Positions 5,073-12,378 of a stretch of DNA of 64,000 bases are shown piece after piece. This DNA comes from a virus, in the IMG/VR virus record IMGVR_UViG_3300032236_000747, positions 1-64,000 of that record, one strand, 5' to 3'. Positions within the stretch are counted from its first letter, which is position 1. Each line of letters begins with the position of its first letter. Both the position numbers and the translations under genes were made by a program. The notes below the pieces were generated by a model. The model worked only from the letters and a program-made list of their open reading frames with translations. It was not told where the DNA came from and made no database searches.

Positions 5073-5146
5073 GCGGGATTAGTTTAATGGTCAAACGAAA
5101 CCTTGCCAAGGTTTAGTTAGGAGTTCGATTCTCCTATCCCGCTCCA
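5073..5146 (+). tRNA. tRNA-Gly (GCC)
   Basis: Acceptor GCGGGAT/ATCCCGC as in the other tRNA-Gly, anticodon loop TTGCCAA (anticodon GCC), T loop TTCGATT, encoded CCA 5144-5146. The two Gly tRNAs share both ends and probably arose by duplication. Confidence 0.94.
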
Positions 5147-5158
5147 TTAAAGGTAAGT

Positions 5159-5578
5159 ATGAATAAGATTAAAAAAGCAATGTGGATGGCTTTGGGATTT
5201 TTATGTTTAGGCATAGCCTACATTGGTGTTGTAACGCCCGGTATTCCTTGGTCGACTCCCACAGTAGGAGCAGCGTATTGTTTTGCCAAAGGCAGCGAAC
5301 GCTGGCACAACTGGATTATGAATCATAAACTGTTTGGACCTTTCCTAAGAGGTTGGGCAGAGAAACGTGTATTCCCTATGTATGGTAAATGGGCTATGGT
5401 AGCAACCATGGATTGTAGTTTAATCATACTTTGGTTTACAACATATAACTGGAAACTAGTGGCCGGTGTAGGACTGGGAATGTTATTATGTGCTGTATGG
5501 GCTTTGCGCTATCCTAGCACAGAAGAAGAATATAATAGGCGCAAAGAAGCCGGCGAAAAGATTGGATGGTTTAAATGA
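5159..5578 (+). CDS. DUF454 (YbaN-like) inner-membrane protein
   Basis: 139 aa. Matches the YbaN/DUF454 pattern: an N-terminal hydrophobic helix (about 8-27), then TPGIPWSTPTVGAAYCFAKG (family: PVLPTTPF.LLAA.CFA..S.), WH.WI..H..FGP.LR.W, and two further hydrophobic segments (about 80-95, 98-115). A small integral membrane family of unknown function, unusual for a phage. AAAGG site upstream of ATG; overlaps the next gene by ATGA, forming a two-gene unit after the tRNA array. Confidence 0.85.
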   Translation: MNKIKKAMWMALGFLCLGIAYIGVVTPGIPWSTPTVGAAYCFAKGSERWHNWIMNHKLFGPFLRGWAEKRVFPMYGKWAMVATMDCSLIILWFTTYNWKLVAGVGLGMLLCAVWALRYPSTEEEYNRRKEAGEKIGWFK

Positions 5579-5934
5579 GATTAGAAGGCTTTGTAGAAAA
5601 AGGTTGGGGCTCAGAATTAATCTGGGCAACTAATGACAAGTATGCAGGCAAGTTGTTAAAATTTAATACTGGTGCAAAGTTCAGTATGCACTTTCATGCT
5701 GAGAAAGATGAAACTTGGTATGTGCTGAGTGGAAAATTTATTGTTCGATGGATTGATACCATTAATGCAGAGGTATATGAAAAAGAACTCAATGAAGGTA
5801 GTGTATGGCACAATCCTCCTTTATTACCACATCAAGTTGTATGTATTGAAGAAGGTACACTAATCGAAGTTAGCACACCAGATTCAGTTGAAGACAACTA
5901 TCGTGTAGCCAAAGGCGACTCTCAGAAAAGTTAA
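5575..5934 (+). CDS. single-domain cupin
   Basis: 119 aa. Contains the first cupin motif G33-x5-H39-x-H41-x4-E46-x6-G, and a second-strand region NPPLLPHQV, so the metal site looks intact. The fold resembles the cupin part of mannose-6-phosphate isomerase type II or small sugar-binding cupins. Substrate unknown. Starts within the DUF454 stop (ATGA). Its TAA overlaps the stop of the gene on the opposite strand. Confidence 0.8.
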   Translation: MRLEGFVEKGWGSELIWATNDKYAGKLLKFNTGAKFSMHFHAEKDETWYVLSGKFIVRWIDTINAEVYEKELNEGSVWHNPPLLPHQVVCIEEGTLIEVSTPDSVEDNYRVAKGDSQKS

Positions 5935-6119
5935 AGGTTGTTGACAAAGCGCAGAGCTTTGTTGATGTCAGTGAAATAACGTAATACTAGATCGCCATCG
6001 TAGATATCACGAACAATAATGCAGCACACACCGTTATGATATGAAAGGTGAAAGTGAGCACCGGAGGGTGTAAAGTTATCATAAGTTTTCACACTAATAT
6101 TTACCTCGCTATAGTTCAA
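5931..6119 (-). CDS. small hypothetical protein related to the 13581-13763 product
   Basis: 62 aa if started at a TTG on the reverse strand; an in-frame GTG nine codons later is an alternative, and the upstream start lies inside tRNA-Arg on the other strand. The C-terminus (FTDINKALRFVNNL) resembles DTDRKALKFVKDLL of the gene at 13581, supporting a real coding region. Convergent with the cupin gene; the two stops overlap. Confidence 0.5.
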   Translation of the reverse strand: MNYSEVNISVKTYDNFTPSGAHFHLSYHNGVCCIIVRDIYDGDLVLRYFTDINKALRFVNNL

Positions 6120-6179
6120 TGGATAGAACGAGGTCCTCCTAAGACTTAGGTGTAGGTTCGATTCCTACTGGTGAGACCA
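6105..6179 (+). tRNA. tRNA-Arg (CCT)
   Basis: Acceptor CTCGCTA/TGGTGAG, anticodon stem AGGTC/GACTT around CTCCTAA (anticodon CCT), T loop TTCGATT, discriminator A, encoded CCA 6177-6179. Confidence 0.92.
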
Positions 6180-6191
6180 TCAAATATTTGT

Positions 6192-6231
6192 CCCAGCCCG
6201 CTACAACATAGTTGCACGGTTGGGTTTTTTT
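6192..6231 (+). terminator. rho-independent terminator after tRNA-Arg
   Basis: Stem CCCAGCCCG (6192-6200) with CGGTTGGG (6217-6224) followed by seven T. Ends the tRNA/cupin unit; the next promoter begins four bases later. Confidence 0.85.
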
Positions 6232-6234
6232 AGG

Positions 6235-6263
6235 TTGACAACAGGTAAAACCTGTGCTATAAT
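6235..6263 (+). promoter_or_regulatory. consensus sigma70 promoter giving a leaderless message
   Basis: TTGACA 6235-6240, 17 bp, TATAAT 6258-6263. The spacer is a palindrome (ACAGGT-AAA-ACCTGT), a candidate operator. The expected +1 (seven bases past the -10 box) is 6270, the A of the ATG. Confidence 0.88.
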
Positions 6264-6269
6264 AATAAA

Positions 6270-6497
6270 ATGTATAAAGTAAAAGGTAAAATTGTAACAT
6301 TTGATGTAATGACATTAGATGAAGCTATGCACACAGCAAAGATAATGAACGAGTTTGTGACCATCACTGGTCCAGATTTTGAAGTGTGCGGTATGTTTGG
6401 TGTAGACAGCGTCAAAGACGGCAAGTGCCCAGATGGCGTTGACTACGATTGGAACAAGGCTAGCCGCATTGGCCGCGTAAAGAAAGAACGTGTATGA
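6270..6497 (+). CDS. hypothetical protein, 75 aa (leaderless)
   Basis: No ribosome binding site precedes the ATG, and the predicted transcription start falls on its first base. Small soluble protein with VTITGPDFEVCGMFGVDSV in the middle and a basic C-terminus; no family recognised. First gene of a run of coupled early genes (ATGA overlap with the next). Confidence 0.75.
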   Translation: MYKVKGKIVTFDVMTLDEAMHTAKIMNEFVTITGPDFEVCGMFGVDSVKDGKCPDGVDYDWNKASRIGRVKKERV

Positions 6498-6721
6498 AGT
6501 TAAATGAAATGATACAATGGGCAGGCACTGCCTGCTTCATGGTCATGTACAGTATAATGAGCTTCTTTCCGGAGTGCCATCCCTGGAATATTCTAGCAGG
6601 CACCGCAGGATCTATTCTGTATTTGATATGGAGTTTGCGTGTTGTGAATAAGCCACAAGTAATCACTAATCTAGTAGGGTTAACGATATGCTTGGTGGGG
6701 TTATATAAGGTGTGGGGATGA
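6494..6721 (+). CDS. small three-helix membrane protein, 75 aa
   Basis: Three hydrophobic segments (about 10-25, 33-48, 56-72) with W and P near the turns, like a half-sized PnuC/SWEET-type transporter. The product at 26645-26875 has the same size and pattern. Transport function is a guess. ATGA overlaps on both sides. Confidence 0.7.
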   Translation: MKLNEMIQWAGTACFMVMYSIMSFFPECHPWNILAGTAGSILYLIWSLRVVNKPQVITNLVGLTICLVGLYKVWG

Positions 6722-7071
6722 AGGTCATAATCGCAGGTGGCAGAGATATAACTGACTACGAGCTTGTGCTCAAGGCTGTGCTCAATGCCGGATTTGATAT
6801 TACTGCTGTAGTATCAGGCGCTGCTCGCGGTGTAGATACACTAGGTGAACGTTTTGCTAGAGAAGCAGGTTTAGAGTTATTCCAGTTTCCGGCAGAATGG
6901 GACAAGTATAGAAATGCTGCAGGTCCAATACGTAATAGAGTAATGGGCGATTTTGCAGATGCTCTTATAGCTGTATGGGATGGCAAGAGCAAGGGTACAA
7001 AAGATATGATCAACTATGCGACTGAAAAAGGTCTCAAAGTTTACGTGGAGAGAATAAATGCCGTGGATTGA
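6718..7071 (+). CDS. SLOG-superfamily protein (YspA/DUF2493-like)
   Basis: 117 aa. Starts at the second ATG (6718), which overlaps the previous stop. KVIIAGGRDITDY, then VVSGAARGVDTLGERFA, then FPAEWDKYRNAAGPIRNRVM and a final DALIAVWDGKSKGT match the DprA/LOG-like Rossmann fold of YspA proteins, which are thought to bind or process nucleotide ligands. SLOG proteins often serve as nucleotide-signal sensors, including in phage-host conflict systems; the ligand here is unknown. Confidence 0.85.
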   Translation: MKVIIAGGRDITDYELVLKAVLNAGFDITAVVSGAARGVDTLGERFAREAGLELFQFPAEWDKYRNAAGPIRNRVMGDFADALIAVWDGKSKGTKDMINYATEKGLKVYVERINAVD

Positions 7072-7525
7072 AAATGTAGCTGCTATAGATGTTTCGAGTG
7101 GTTTCCATCATGCCTGTGGTGAAAACTCTATGTTGATTAGTATTGCTGATACAGGCGGTTGGCGCCCAGAAGCAAAACACACATTCAAAGAACGTCATAA
7201 CTTCGAGTTTCTTGATATTGAAAAAGATGACTTTGCTCTAGACGAAGCAATGCGCTGTAGCGAAGCACAAGCCGCAGAACTTGTTCGTTTGTTGCAACAT
7301 GCTCTTGACAACCGTATGAACGTTGTAGTACATTGTACAGCAGGTTTGTGCCGCAGTGGAGCAGTAACCGAAGTTGGAGTTATGATGGGATTTGATGACA
7401 CCGAACGTTTCCGTAGCCCTAACTTACTGGTCAAGCATCGTATGATGAAGGCCTTGGGTTGGACCTACGATGAGAATGAAAAACCTAACATTGATGATTG
7501 GAGGAACTTTAAAAATGACTTTTAA
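7058..7525 (+). CDS. tyrosine/dual-specificity phosphatase-like protein
   Basis: 155 aa. Contains the cysteine phosphatase P loop HCTAGLCRS (C93, R99, S100), preceded by a helix and strand as in dual-specificity phosphatases. A general-acid Asp is likely among DIEKDD (53-58). Possible substrates are proteins, nucleotides or RNA 5' ends. Overlaps the SLOG gene by 14 bases. Confidence 0.8.
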   Translation: MPWIENVAAIDVSSGFHHACGENSMLISIADTGGWRPEAKHTFKERHNFEFLDIEKDDFALDEAMRCSEAQAAELVRLLQHALDNRMNVVVHCTAGLCRSGAVTEVGVMMGFDDTERFRSPNLLVKHRMMKALGWTYDENEKPNIDDWRNFKNDF

Positions 7526-7829
7526 GAAACTCAGCGAGGATGGTAAAATAGCTGTACTATATTCTCCTTCATTTGGCGCAGGATGGTTTACCTGGAATCA
7601 ATCATATCCAGAAATCATGTTTGACCCTAATATTGTAAAGTTTGTTGAAAAAGAAGAATGGGACAAGTGCAGGGCGTATGTAACACTGAAATATCCAGAT
7701 ATCTACGCCGGGGGTTTAAATGACTTAAAAGTCGAATGGATTCCCGAAGGAACATTGTTTAAAATACATGAATACGACGGCAATGAAAGTATTGAACTTA
7801 AAGAGTCAGATCAATGGTTTGTAGCATAA
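7515..7829 (+). CDS. hypothetical protein, 104 aa
   Basis: I chose the ATG at 7515, preceded by GGAGGAAC, over an earlier ATG deep inside the phosphatase gene. Soluble, with a C-terminal VEWIPEGTLFKIHEYDGNES segment that I associate with small conserved phage proteins of unknown function. Confidence 0.72.
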   Translation: MTFKKLSEDGKIAVLYSPSFGAGWFTWNQSYPEIMFDPNIVKFVEKEEWDKCRAYVTLKYPDIYAGGLNDLKVEWIPEGTLFKIHEYDGNESIELKESDQWFVA

Positions 7830-7838
7830 AGGTGTAAT

Positions 7839-8087
7839 ATGACTAAGGTAGTAGTAGAACATAAAGACAAGTTGGGTCGAGTATTAAATATCGGCGATTG
7901 TGTTGCCTATCCACAGAGTAATACTTTGTATGTTGGCACTATTAGAAAAACACATAACAAGATGATCACAGTCTCTCCAGTTGGACGAGACCATCGTTAC
8001 AATGGATCTAAAAAATATTCAAGTGACGTAGTTCTATTGGAAGGCCCTCAAGTAACATTATACTTGTTAAAATTAGAAACAAAATAA
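7839..8087 (+). CDS. hypothetical protein, 82 aa, small beta-barrel-like
   Basis: AAAGG-type site before the ATG. The pattern LGRVLNIGDCVAYPQ...LYVGTIRKTHNKMITVSPV looks like an SH3/KOW-like beta barrel, which would suit nucleic-acid binding. No exact family. Confidence 0.7.
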   Translation: MTKVVVEHKDKLGRVLNIGDCVAYPQSNTLYVGTIRKTHNKMITVSPVGRDHRYNGSKKYSSDVVLLEGPQVTLYLLKLETK

Positions 8088-8097
8088 AGGAAAGAAA

Positions 8098-8706
8098 ATG
8101 CCCGGAGTATTTTTAGTTAGTGACACGCACTTCGGACACATGGGTGTTTGTAAGTTTATGCGGTCTGATGGTGAAACAAAATTAAGGCCATGGGATAGTC
8201 CAGAAGAAATGGACGAAGCAATGGTCAAGGCTTGGAACGAACGTGTCAAGCCCAATGACAAGGTCTACCACTTAGGTGACGTTGTTATTAACCGCAAGGC
8301 TTTAAAGACATTGTCTCGCTTAAACGGCGACAAAGTTTTAATCAAAGGTAATCACGATATCTTTCGCTTAGAAGAATATACAGCTCACTTTCGTGATGTC
8401 CGTAGTTACCACGTAATGAACGGAATGATCTTAAGTCATATTCCTGTAAGCCCAGATTCGTTATACCGTTTTGGTACTAACATTCATGGTCATACTCACT
8501 CAAATCGTGTGAAGAAGATCAGAGGTGTTGATGTTAGAACTGGTGAACTCTTGTACAGCACTGAAAACGATGTTCGTTATCATTGTGTATGCGTAGAGCA
8601 AACCCCAAACTTTGCTCCAATCTTATTCGAAGACGTTATCAAACGCATTGAAGCAGAAGGCGGTACAGTTGGATTTAAGAACGGCGAGTTTAAAGGCGCT
8701 TCTTAA
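8098..8706 (+). CDS. calcineurin-like metallophosphoesterase
   Basis: 202 aa. All family motifs are present in order: SDTHFGH (D9, H11), YHLGDVVIN, KGNHD, LSHIP and HGHTHSN, giving a complete two-metal site. Related phage enzymes act on phosphodiesters or nucleotides; the substrate is not clear. Followed by a convergent gene whose stop overlaps its own. Confidence 0.9.
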   Translation: MPGVFLVSDTHFGHMGVCKFMRSDGETKLRPWDSPEEMDEAMVKAWNERVKPNDKVYHLGDVVINRKALKTLSRLNGDKVLIKGNHDIFRLEEYTAHFRDVRSYHVMNGMILSHIPVSPDSLYRFGTNIHGHTHSNRVKKIRGVDVRTGELLYSTENDVRYHCVCVEQTPNFAPILFEDVIKRIEAEGGTVGFKNGEFKGAS

Positions 8707-9341
8707 AGATTTTGGAGAACAGGTGCTAGTTCAGCAGGTTGCTTATCTTTGATAACAACGGGCGTGTAATCATAGCTAGCCATCCATCCCCAACTTTCTT
8801 GTTTACGTAGATCGCTTAGATCAGCGCGGCGACGAACGGCCCAGGGTGAGGCTCCATTACTAATATGGAACCTTGCTACTGGGTCTTTTTTTGCGACTAA
8901 AAATTCTTGTATTTCTTCAATGCCCGGTTGCTTGTTAAACTTAGAACGCAGACTAGGTATCGGGCTCAAAGTTATAAACTTACCTAATGTTGGGAATCGA
9001 TTGCGTAGATCTTCAGCAGCACCGTAGATTAGTTCACGAACACCGCCCTTGACTGACTCGCTGTCCGGAAGGCGGAATACGCTGTAGAACACAGCATATA
9101 AAAATGGATCAGTTTGTTCTTTTTTATTCCAAAGACTTTTTGCTGTCATTGGTGCACTAGCAGTTAGCGCAACTTGTAGTATCGCCACAGGCCTATCGTT
9201 ATCTGTCATTACATAGATAATGCGATCATTACCAAATCTACGAACTAGGTTTTTCTTTTCGTCGATTGGATGTACCGGATCATGCTTTATCAGCTCAGCC
9301 CAGTGCGTATTAAATTCTGGCTGTAAATTGCTGATGATCAT
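8703..9341 (-). CDS. malonyl-CoA decarboxylase-like (GNAT-fold) protein
   Basis: 212 aa. The C-terminal two thirds match the catalytic domain of malonyl-CoA decarboxylase: AVFYSVF, RFPTLGKFITLSPIPS, DPVARFHISNGA (with the family's conserved His) and the closing RADLSDLRKQESWGWM..Y.Y. The N-terminal helical domain of the roughly 450-aa enzyme is absent. It could decarboxylate malonyl-CoA or have become an acyltransferase. Reverse strand; AAGGAA site; exact late promoter TATAAATA about 30 bases upstream. Start chosen at the only well-placed ATG. Confidence 0.72.
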   Translation of the reverse strand: MIISNLQPEFNTHWAELIKHDPVHPIDEKKNLVRRFGNDRIIYVMTDNDRPVAILQVALTASAPMTAKSLWNKKEQTDPFLYAVFYSVFRLPDSESVKGGVRELIYGAAEDLRNRFPTLGKFITLSPIPSLRSKFNKQPGIEEIQEFLVAKKDPVARFHISNGASPWAVRRRADLSDLRKQESWGWMASYDYTPVVIKDKQPAELAPVLQNL

Positions 9342-9362
9342 GGTATTTCCTTACATTTTGTA

Positions 9363-9370
9363 TATTTATA
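9363..9370 (-). promoter_or_regulatory. T4-type late promoter (TATAAATA)
   Basis: Exact match to the T4 late consensus on the reverse strand, about 30 bases upstream of the malonyl-CoA-decarboxylase-like gene. Lies back to back with the sigma70 promoter that serves the forward RNA genes. Confidence 0.7.
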
Positions 9371-9386
9371 ATGATTGCCGTTTTAT

Positions 9387-9415
9387 TTGCATATTATGAT
9401 AAATTATGTTATAAT
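9387..9415 (+). promoter_or_regulatory. sigma70-type promoter for the tRNA-like RNA
   Basis: TTGCAT 9387-9392, 17 bp, TATAAT 9410-9415. Predicted +1 is 9422, exactly the first base of the RNA, so no 5' processing would be needed. Confidence 0.75.
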
Positions 9416-9421
9416 AGTTAC

Positions 9422-9524
9422 GTGGCTGTAAGCGAACGGCAGAGCTCCGAGATACTTGTATCCCGGGAATGGTTGCAGACATAGTCGCCGCACCTTGTAG
9501 GTTCAAGTCCTACCAGCCACACCA
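9422..9524 (+). ncRNA. tRNA-like RNA lacking an anticodon loop
   Basis: 103 bases. Acceptor stem GTGGCTG/CAGCCAC (7 bp perfect), D-arm-like AGC/GCT with GG in the loop, T arm GTAGG-TTCAAGT-CCTAC, discriminator A and encoded CCA 9522-9524. Where the anticodon arm should be there is a 9-bp hairpin (CCGAGATAC/GTATCCCGG, one mismatch) with essentially no loop, then a second irregular hairpin. I cannot assign an anticodon. Either a tRNA mimic or a tRNA with a very unusual fold; Thr and Arg tRNAs follow. Confidence 0.6.
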
Positions 9525-9546
9525 AATTTTACAGTAAATAGAAAGC

Positions 9547-9621
9547 GCCCTTGTAGCTCACTGGCAGAGCACCCGCCTTGTAAGCGGTAGGCAGTTAGTT
9601 CGATTCTAACCTGGGGCACCA
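9547..9621 (+). tRNA. tRNA-Thr (TGT)
   Basis: Acceptor GCCCTTG/CTGGGGC with one mismatch, D arm GCTC/GAGC, anticodon loop CTTGTAA (anticodon TGT), T loop TTCGATT, encoded CCA 9619-9621. Confidence 0.9.
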
Positions 9622-9628
9622 AATACAT

Positions 9629-9703
9629 CGACCCTTAGTTCAATGGATAGAATGCTGTGTTCCGATCGCAGCGATAGGGGTTCGATTCCTCTAGGGTCGG
9701 CCA
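9629..9703 (+). tRNA. tRNA-Arg (CCG)
   Basis: Acceptor CGACCCT/AGGGTCG, anticodon loop TTCCGAT (anticodon CCG), T loop TTCGATT, discriminator G, encoded CCA 9701-9703. Confidence 0.92.
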
Positions 9704-9721
9704 ATAACAATAAGAATAAAA

Positions 9722-11008
9722 ATGGATTACAAAGTAGCAGATATTACATTAGCCTCTTGGGGCAGAAAAGAAATCGCAATCGCAGAACACGAAATGCCGG
9801 GTCTTATGGCTATTCGTCGTGAGTACGCAGGACAGAAGCCACTGGCTGGCGCACGTATTACTGGCAGTTTACACATGACTATTCAAACTGCTGTGCTAAT
9901 CGAAACTCTAGTTGAACTAGGTGCTAGTGTTCGCTGGGCAAGCTGCAATATTTTCTCCACACAAGATCAAGCTGCTGCTGCACTAGCCGATGTAGGTATT
10001 CCTGTGTTTGCTTGGAAAGGCGAAACAGAAGAAGAATACTGGTGGTGTTTAGAGCAAACAGTCGAAGGTCCAGAGGGATGGAAACCTAATATGTTGCTAG
10101 ATGACGGTCACGATCTAACTGGATATATCCACGACAATCGTCCAGATTTGCTAGAAGGCATTATTGGTGTTACTGAAGAAACAACTACTGGCATTCATAA
10201 GCTAGTAGAACGCATTGCCAATGGCACATTAAAAATGCCAGCAATCAATGTAAACGATTCAGTAACTAAGAGCAAGTTTGATAACTTATACGGGTGCCGC
10301 GAGTCGCTAGTTGATGCTGTTAAGCGTGCCACTGACGTAATGATCGCAGGTAAAGTCGCTGTAGTTGCTGGATATGGAGATGTAGGTAAAGGTTCTGCAC
10401 AGGCTCTTAGAGCGTTATCCGCACAAGTTTGGGTAACTGAAGCTGATCCTATCTGCGCCCTACAAGCAGCCATGGAAGGTTATCGTGTTGTTACCATGGA
10501 ATATGCCGCAGACAAATGCGACATCTTTGTAACTGCTACAGGCAACGTTGATGTTATTACTCGAGCACACATGGATGTAATGAAGGACAATGCTATTGTA
10601 TGTAACATTGGACACTTTGATACAGAGATCGACGTAGCAAGTTTGAGCGATTGTACCTGGGACGAAATCAAACCACAAGTTGATCACGTTATTTTCCCTA
10701 ACGGAAAACGCATTATCTTGTTGGCCAAAGGACGTCTAGTTAACTTGGGCTGCGGAACAGGACATCCTAGCTATGTTATGAGCAACAGTTTTACCAATCA
10801 AGTAATGGCTCAAATCGAACTCTACAATAACCCAAGCAAGTATGATGCAGGTGTACTATACTTGTTGCCCAAACATTTAGACGAAAAAGTTGCTCGTTTG
10901 CATCTAGGACAGATTGGCGCACAGCTAACTACCCTAAGCGAAAAACAAGCAGGTTATATTGGTGTTAAAGTTGAAGGCCCATTTAAACCAGATACATACA
11001 GATATTAA
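9722..11008 (+). CDS. ahcY: S-adenosylhomocysteine hydrolase (adenosylhomocysteinase)
   Basis: 428 aa, normal length for the family. Motifs: [13 protein letters not shown] (51-63), DDGHDLT (127-133), [17 protein letters not shown] (180-196), the NAD-binding GYGDVGKG (217-224), GHFDTEID, and the conserved C-terminal KPDTYRY. It splits S-adenosylhomocysteine into adenosine and homocysteine, relieving product inhibition of methyltransferases. Complete and apparently active. Directly upstream of dCMP deaminase (one-base overlap). A phage copy would keep SAM-dependent methylation running during infection; that purpose is inference. Confidence 0.95.
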   Translation: MDYKVADITLASWGRKEIAIAEHEMPGLMAIRREYAGQKPLAGARITGSLHMTIQTAVLIETLVELGASVRWASCNIFSTQDQAAAALADVGIPVFAWKGETEEEYWWCLEQTVEGPEGWKPNMLLDDGHDLTGYIHDNRPDLLEGIIGVTEETTTGIHKLVERIANGTLKMPAINVNDSVTKSKFDNLYGCRESLVDAVKRATDVMIAGKVAVVAGYGDVGKGSAQALRALSAQVWVTEADPICALQAAMEGYRVVTMEYAADKCDIFVTATGNVDVITRAHMDVMKDNAIVCNIGHFDTEIDVASLSDCTWDEIKPQVDHVIFPNGKRIILLAKGRLVNLGCGTGHPSYVMSNSFTNQVMAQIELYNNPSKYDAGVLYLLPKHLDEKVARLHLGQIGAQLTTLSEKQAGYIGVKVEGPFKPDTYRY

Positions 11009-11547
11009 TGAAAGAAAAGCTCAAAAAAGCCTACATGACTACAGCTATGGTATTTGCCGAGCTTAGTCATGCTCGCCGCTTGCATGTTGGCGCTATCATT
11101 GTCAAGGACGATAGAATTATTTCTATCGGTTACAATGGCATGCCCGCAGGATGGGACAATGATTGCGAGAATAAAGAGTACATGGACCGTGGCGCTGGCG
11201 GCTGGCTCAATCCAGATGAGATTGAAGAACGTTGGCCGTTTGAAGAAGCAGTACATGAAACATTAAGCGACGATACAGTACATACACATACTCGACGCTT
11301 TAGACTTAAAACTAAACCGGAGGTATTACATGCAGAAACTAACGCTATTGCGAAACTTGCTAGAAGTGGTGAGCACGGTCTCGATAGCGATTTATTTGTT
11401 ACTCATGCTCCTTGCTTGGACTGTGCCAAACTTATCTATCAAAGCGGTATTAAACGAGTATTCTTTCGTTCTGATTATAGGGATCATTCCGGGTTGGATT
11501 TCCTTAAAAAGTCGGGGGTTATAACCGAGCAAGTACATCTAGATTAA
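11008..11547 (+). CDS. cd: dCMP deaminase
   Basis: 179 aa. Zinc site H108-A-E110 and P135-C136-x2-C139 as in T4 Cd and other deoxycytidylate deaminases; the catalytic Glu is present. A stretch of roughly 40 residues (about 58-100) between the first beta strand and HAE is longer than in minimal family members. Supplies dUMP for dTMP synthesis. Coupled to ahcY by a one-base overlap. Confidence 0.92.
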   Translation: MKEKLKKAYMTTAMVFAELSHARRLHVGAIIVKDDRIISIGYNGMPAGWDNDCENKEYMDRGAGGWLNPDEIEERWPFEEAVHETLSDDTVHTHTRRFRLKTKPEVLHAETNAIAKLARSGEHGLDSDLFVTHAPCLDCAKLIYQSGIKRVFFRSDYRDHSGLDFLKKSGVITEQVHLD

Positions 11548-11551
11548 AGCC

Positions 11552-11559
11552 AATAAATA
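11552..11559 (+). promoter_or_regulatory. possible late promoter (AATAAATA)
   Basis: AATAAATA about 36 bases before the GTG of the zincin gene. Confidence 0.4.
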
Positions 11560-11594
11560 CGTTACAATAAGTTGTTATCATTTGGGAGGTAACA

Positions 11595-12326
11595 GTGAAA
11601 AAATCGTATAACTTTAACTGGGCTGATTTAGATAGAGAAACGTTATTCCACGTATTATACTCTGCTCGCGACAAAGTAGTTGACAAGGCTATACCTACTC
11701 CCAAGTTTCATGATATAATCACAAGACACATTAAAAGTTATCTTCCAATTAAGGGATGTAGAATGTACTCTACAAAAGTAGATTTTGGATGGGTTTTAGT
11801 CGGAGGTGCGTATTACAGCGATCTAGACGAATATCGGAAAAAGTGTATAGAAGTTAACTTTTCGTATCACGGCAAAGAATGGGATATAAAGATAAGCGAC
11901 TATAGATTCAAAAGATTGTGCCTTACATTTGCTGATACTATCTTGCATGAAGTTATACATATGAGACAGTTTCGTAAACGAAAGTTCAAACATCTTCCAG
12001 ATTATGCTAGTACAGCAAAAAGAGAAAAACAAAGAAAAGAACAAGAGTATCTAGGTAATAATGATGAGATAGATGCCTATGCTTTTAATATTGCCTGCGA
12101 AGTATTAGATAAAGCTAGAGGCAATCACAAACTAGCAGTGAAGTTATTAAACGAAAACCAACAAGGGTTAAAAAGAAAAGCTACGTGCTGGCGTGCTTAC
12201 TTAACTGCGTTTAATCATGACCACAATCACTCGGTCATTAAACACATGAAAAAACGTGTTGTATACTATCTACCCAAAGCTGAAAAAGGCAAACCATTTA
12301 GAGCGTGTGATTGGATTGATAGATAG
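11595..12326 (+). CDS. zincin-type metallopeptidase-like protein
   Basis: 243 aa, GTG start behind a strong GGGAGGT site. HEVIH (118-122) is a zinc protease HExxH motif, and DEIDAYAF (157-164) supplies a likely third ligand (Glu/Asp) as in SprT-like and related zincins. No signal peptide, Lys-rich C-terminal half. Substrate unknown; could be a cytoplasmic protease acting on phage or host proteins. Confidence 0.75.
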   Translation: MKKSYNFNWADLDRETLFHVLYSARDKVVDKAIPTPKFHDIITRHIKSYLPIKGCRMYSTKVDFGWVLVGGAYYSDLDEYRKKCIEVNFSYHGKEWDIKISDYRFKRLCLTFADTILHEVIHMRQFRKRKFKHLPDYASTAKREKQRKEQEYLGNNDEIDAYAFNIACEVLDKARGNHKLAVKLLNENQQGLKRKATCWRAYLTAFNHDHNHSVIKHMKKRVVYYLPKAEKGKPFRACDWIDR

Positions 12327-12355
12327 TTGACAAATCTAAAATCTTGTGCTATACT
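12327..12355 (+). promoter_or_regulatory. sigma70-type promoter
   Basis: TTGACA 12327-12332, 17 bp, TATACT 12350-12355. Predicted +1 is 12362, the A of an ATG that opens an 11-codon frame overlapping the start of the next gene (12379). Confidence 0.82.
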
Positions 12356-12378
12356 AGTGTCATGGATAGAGAGGCACG

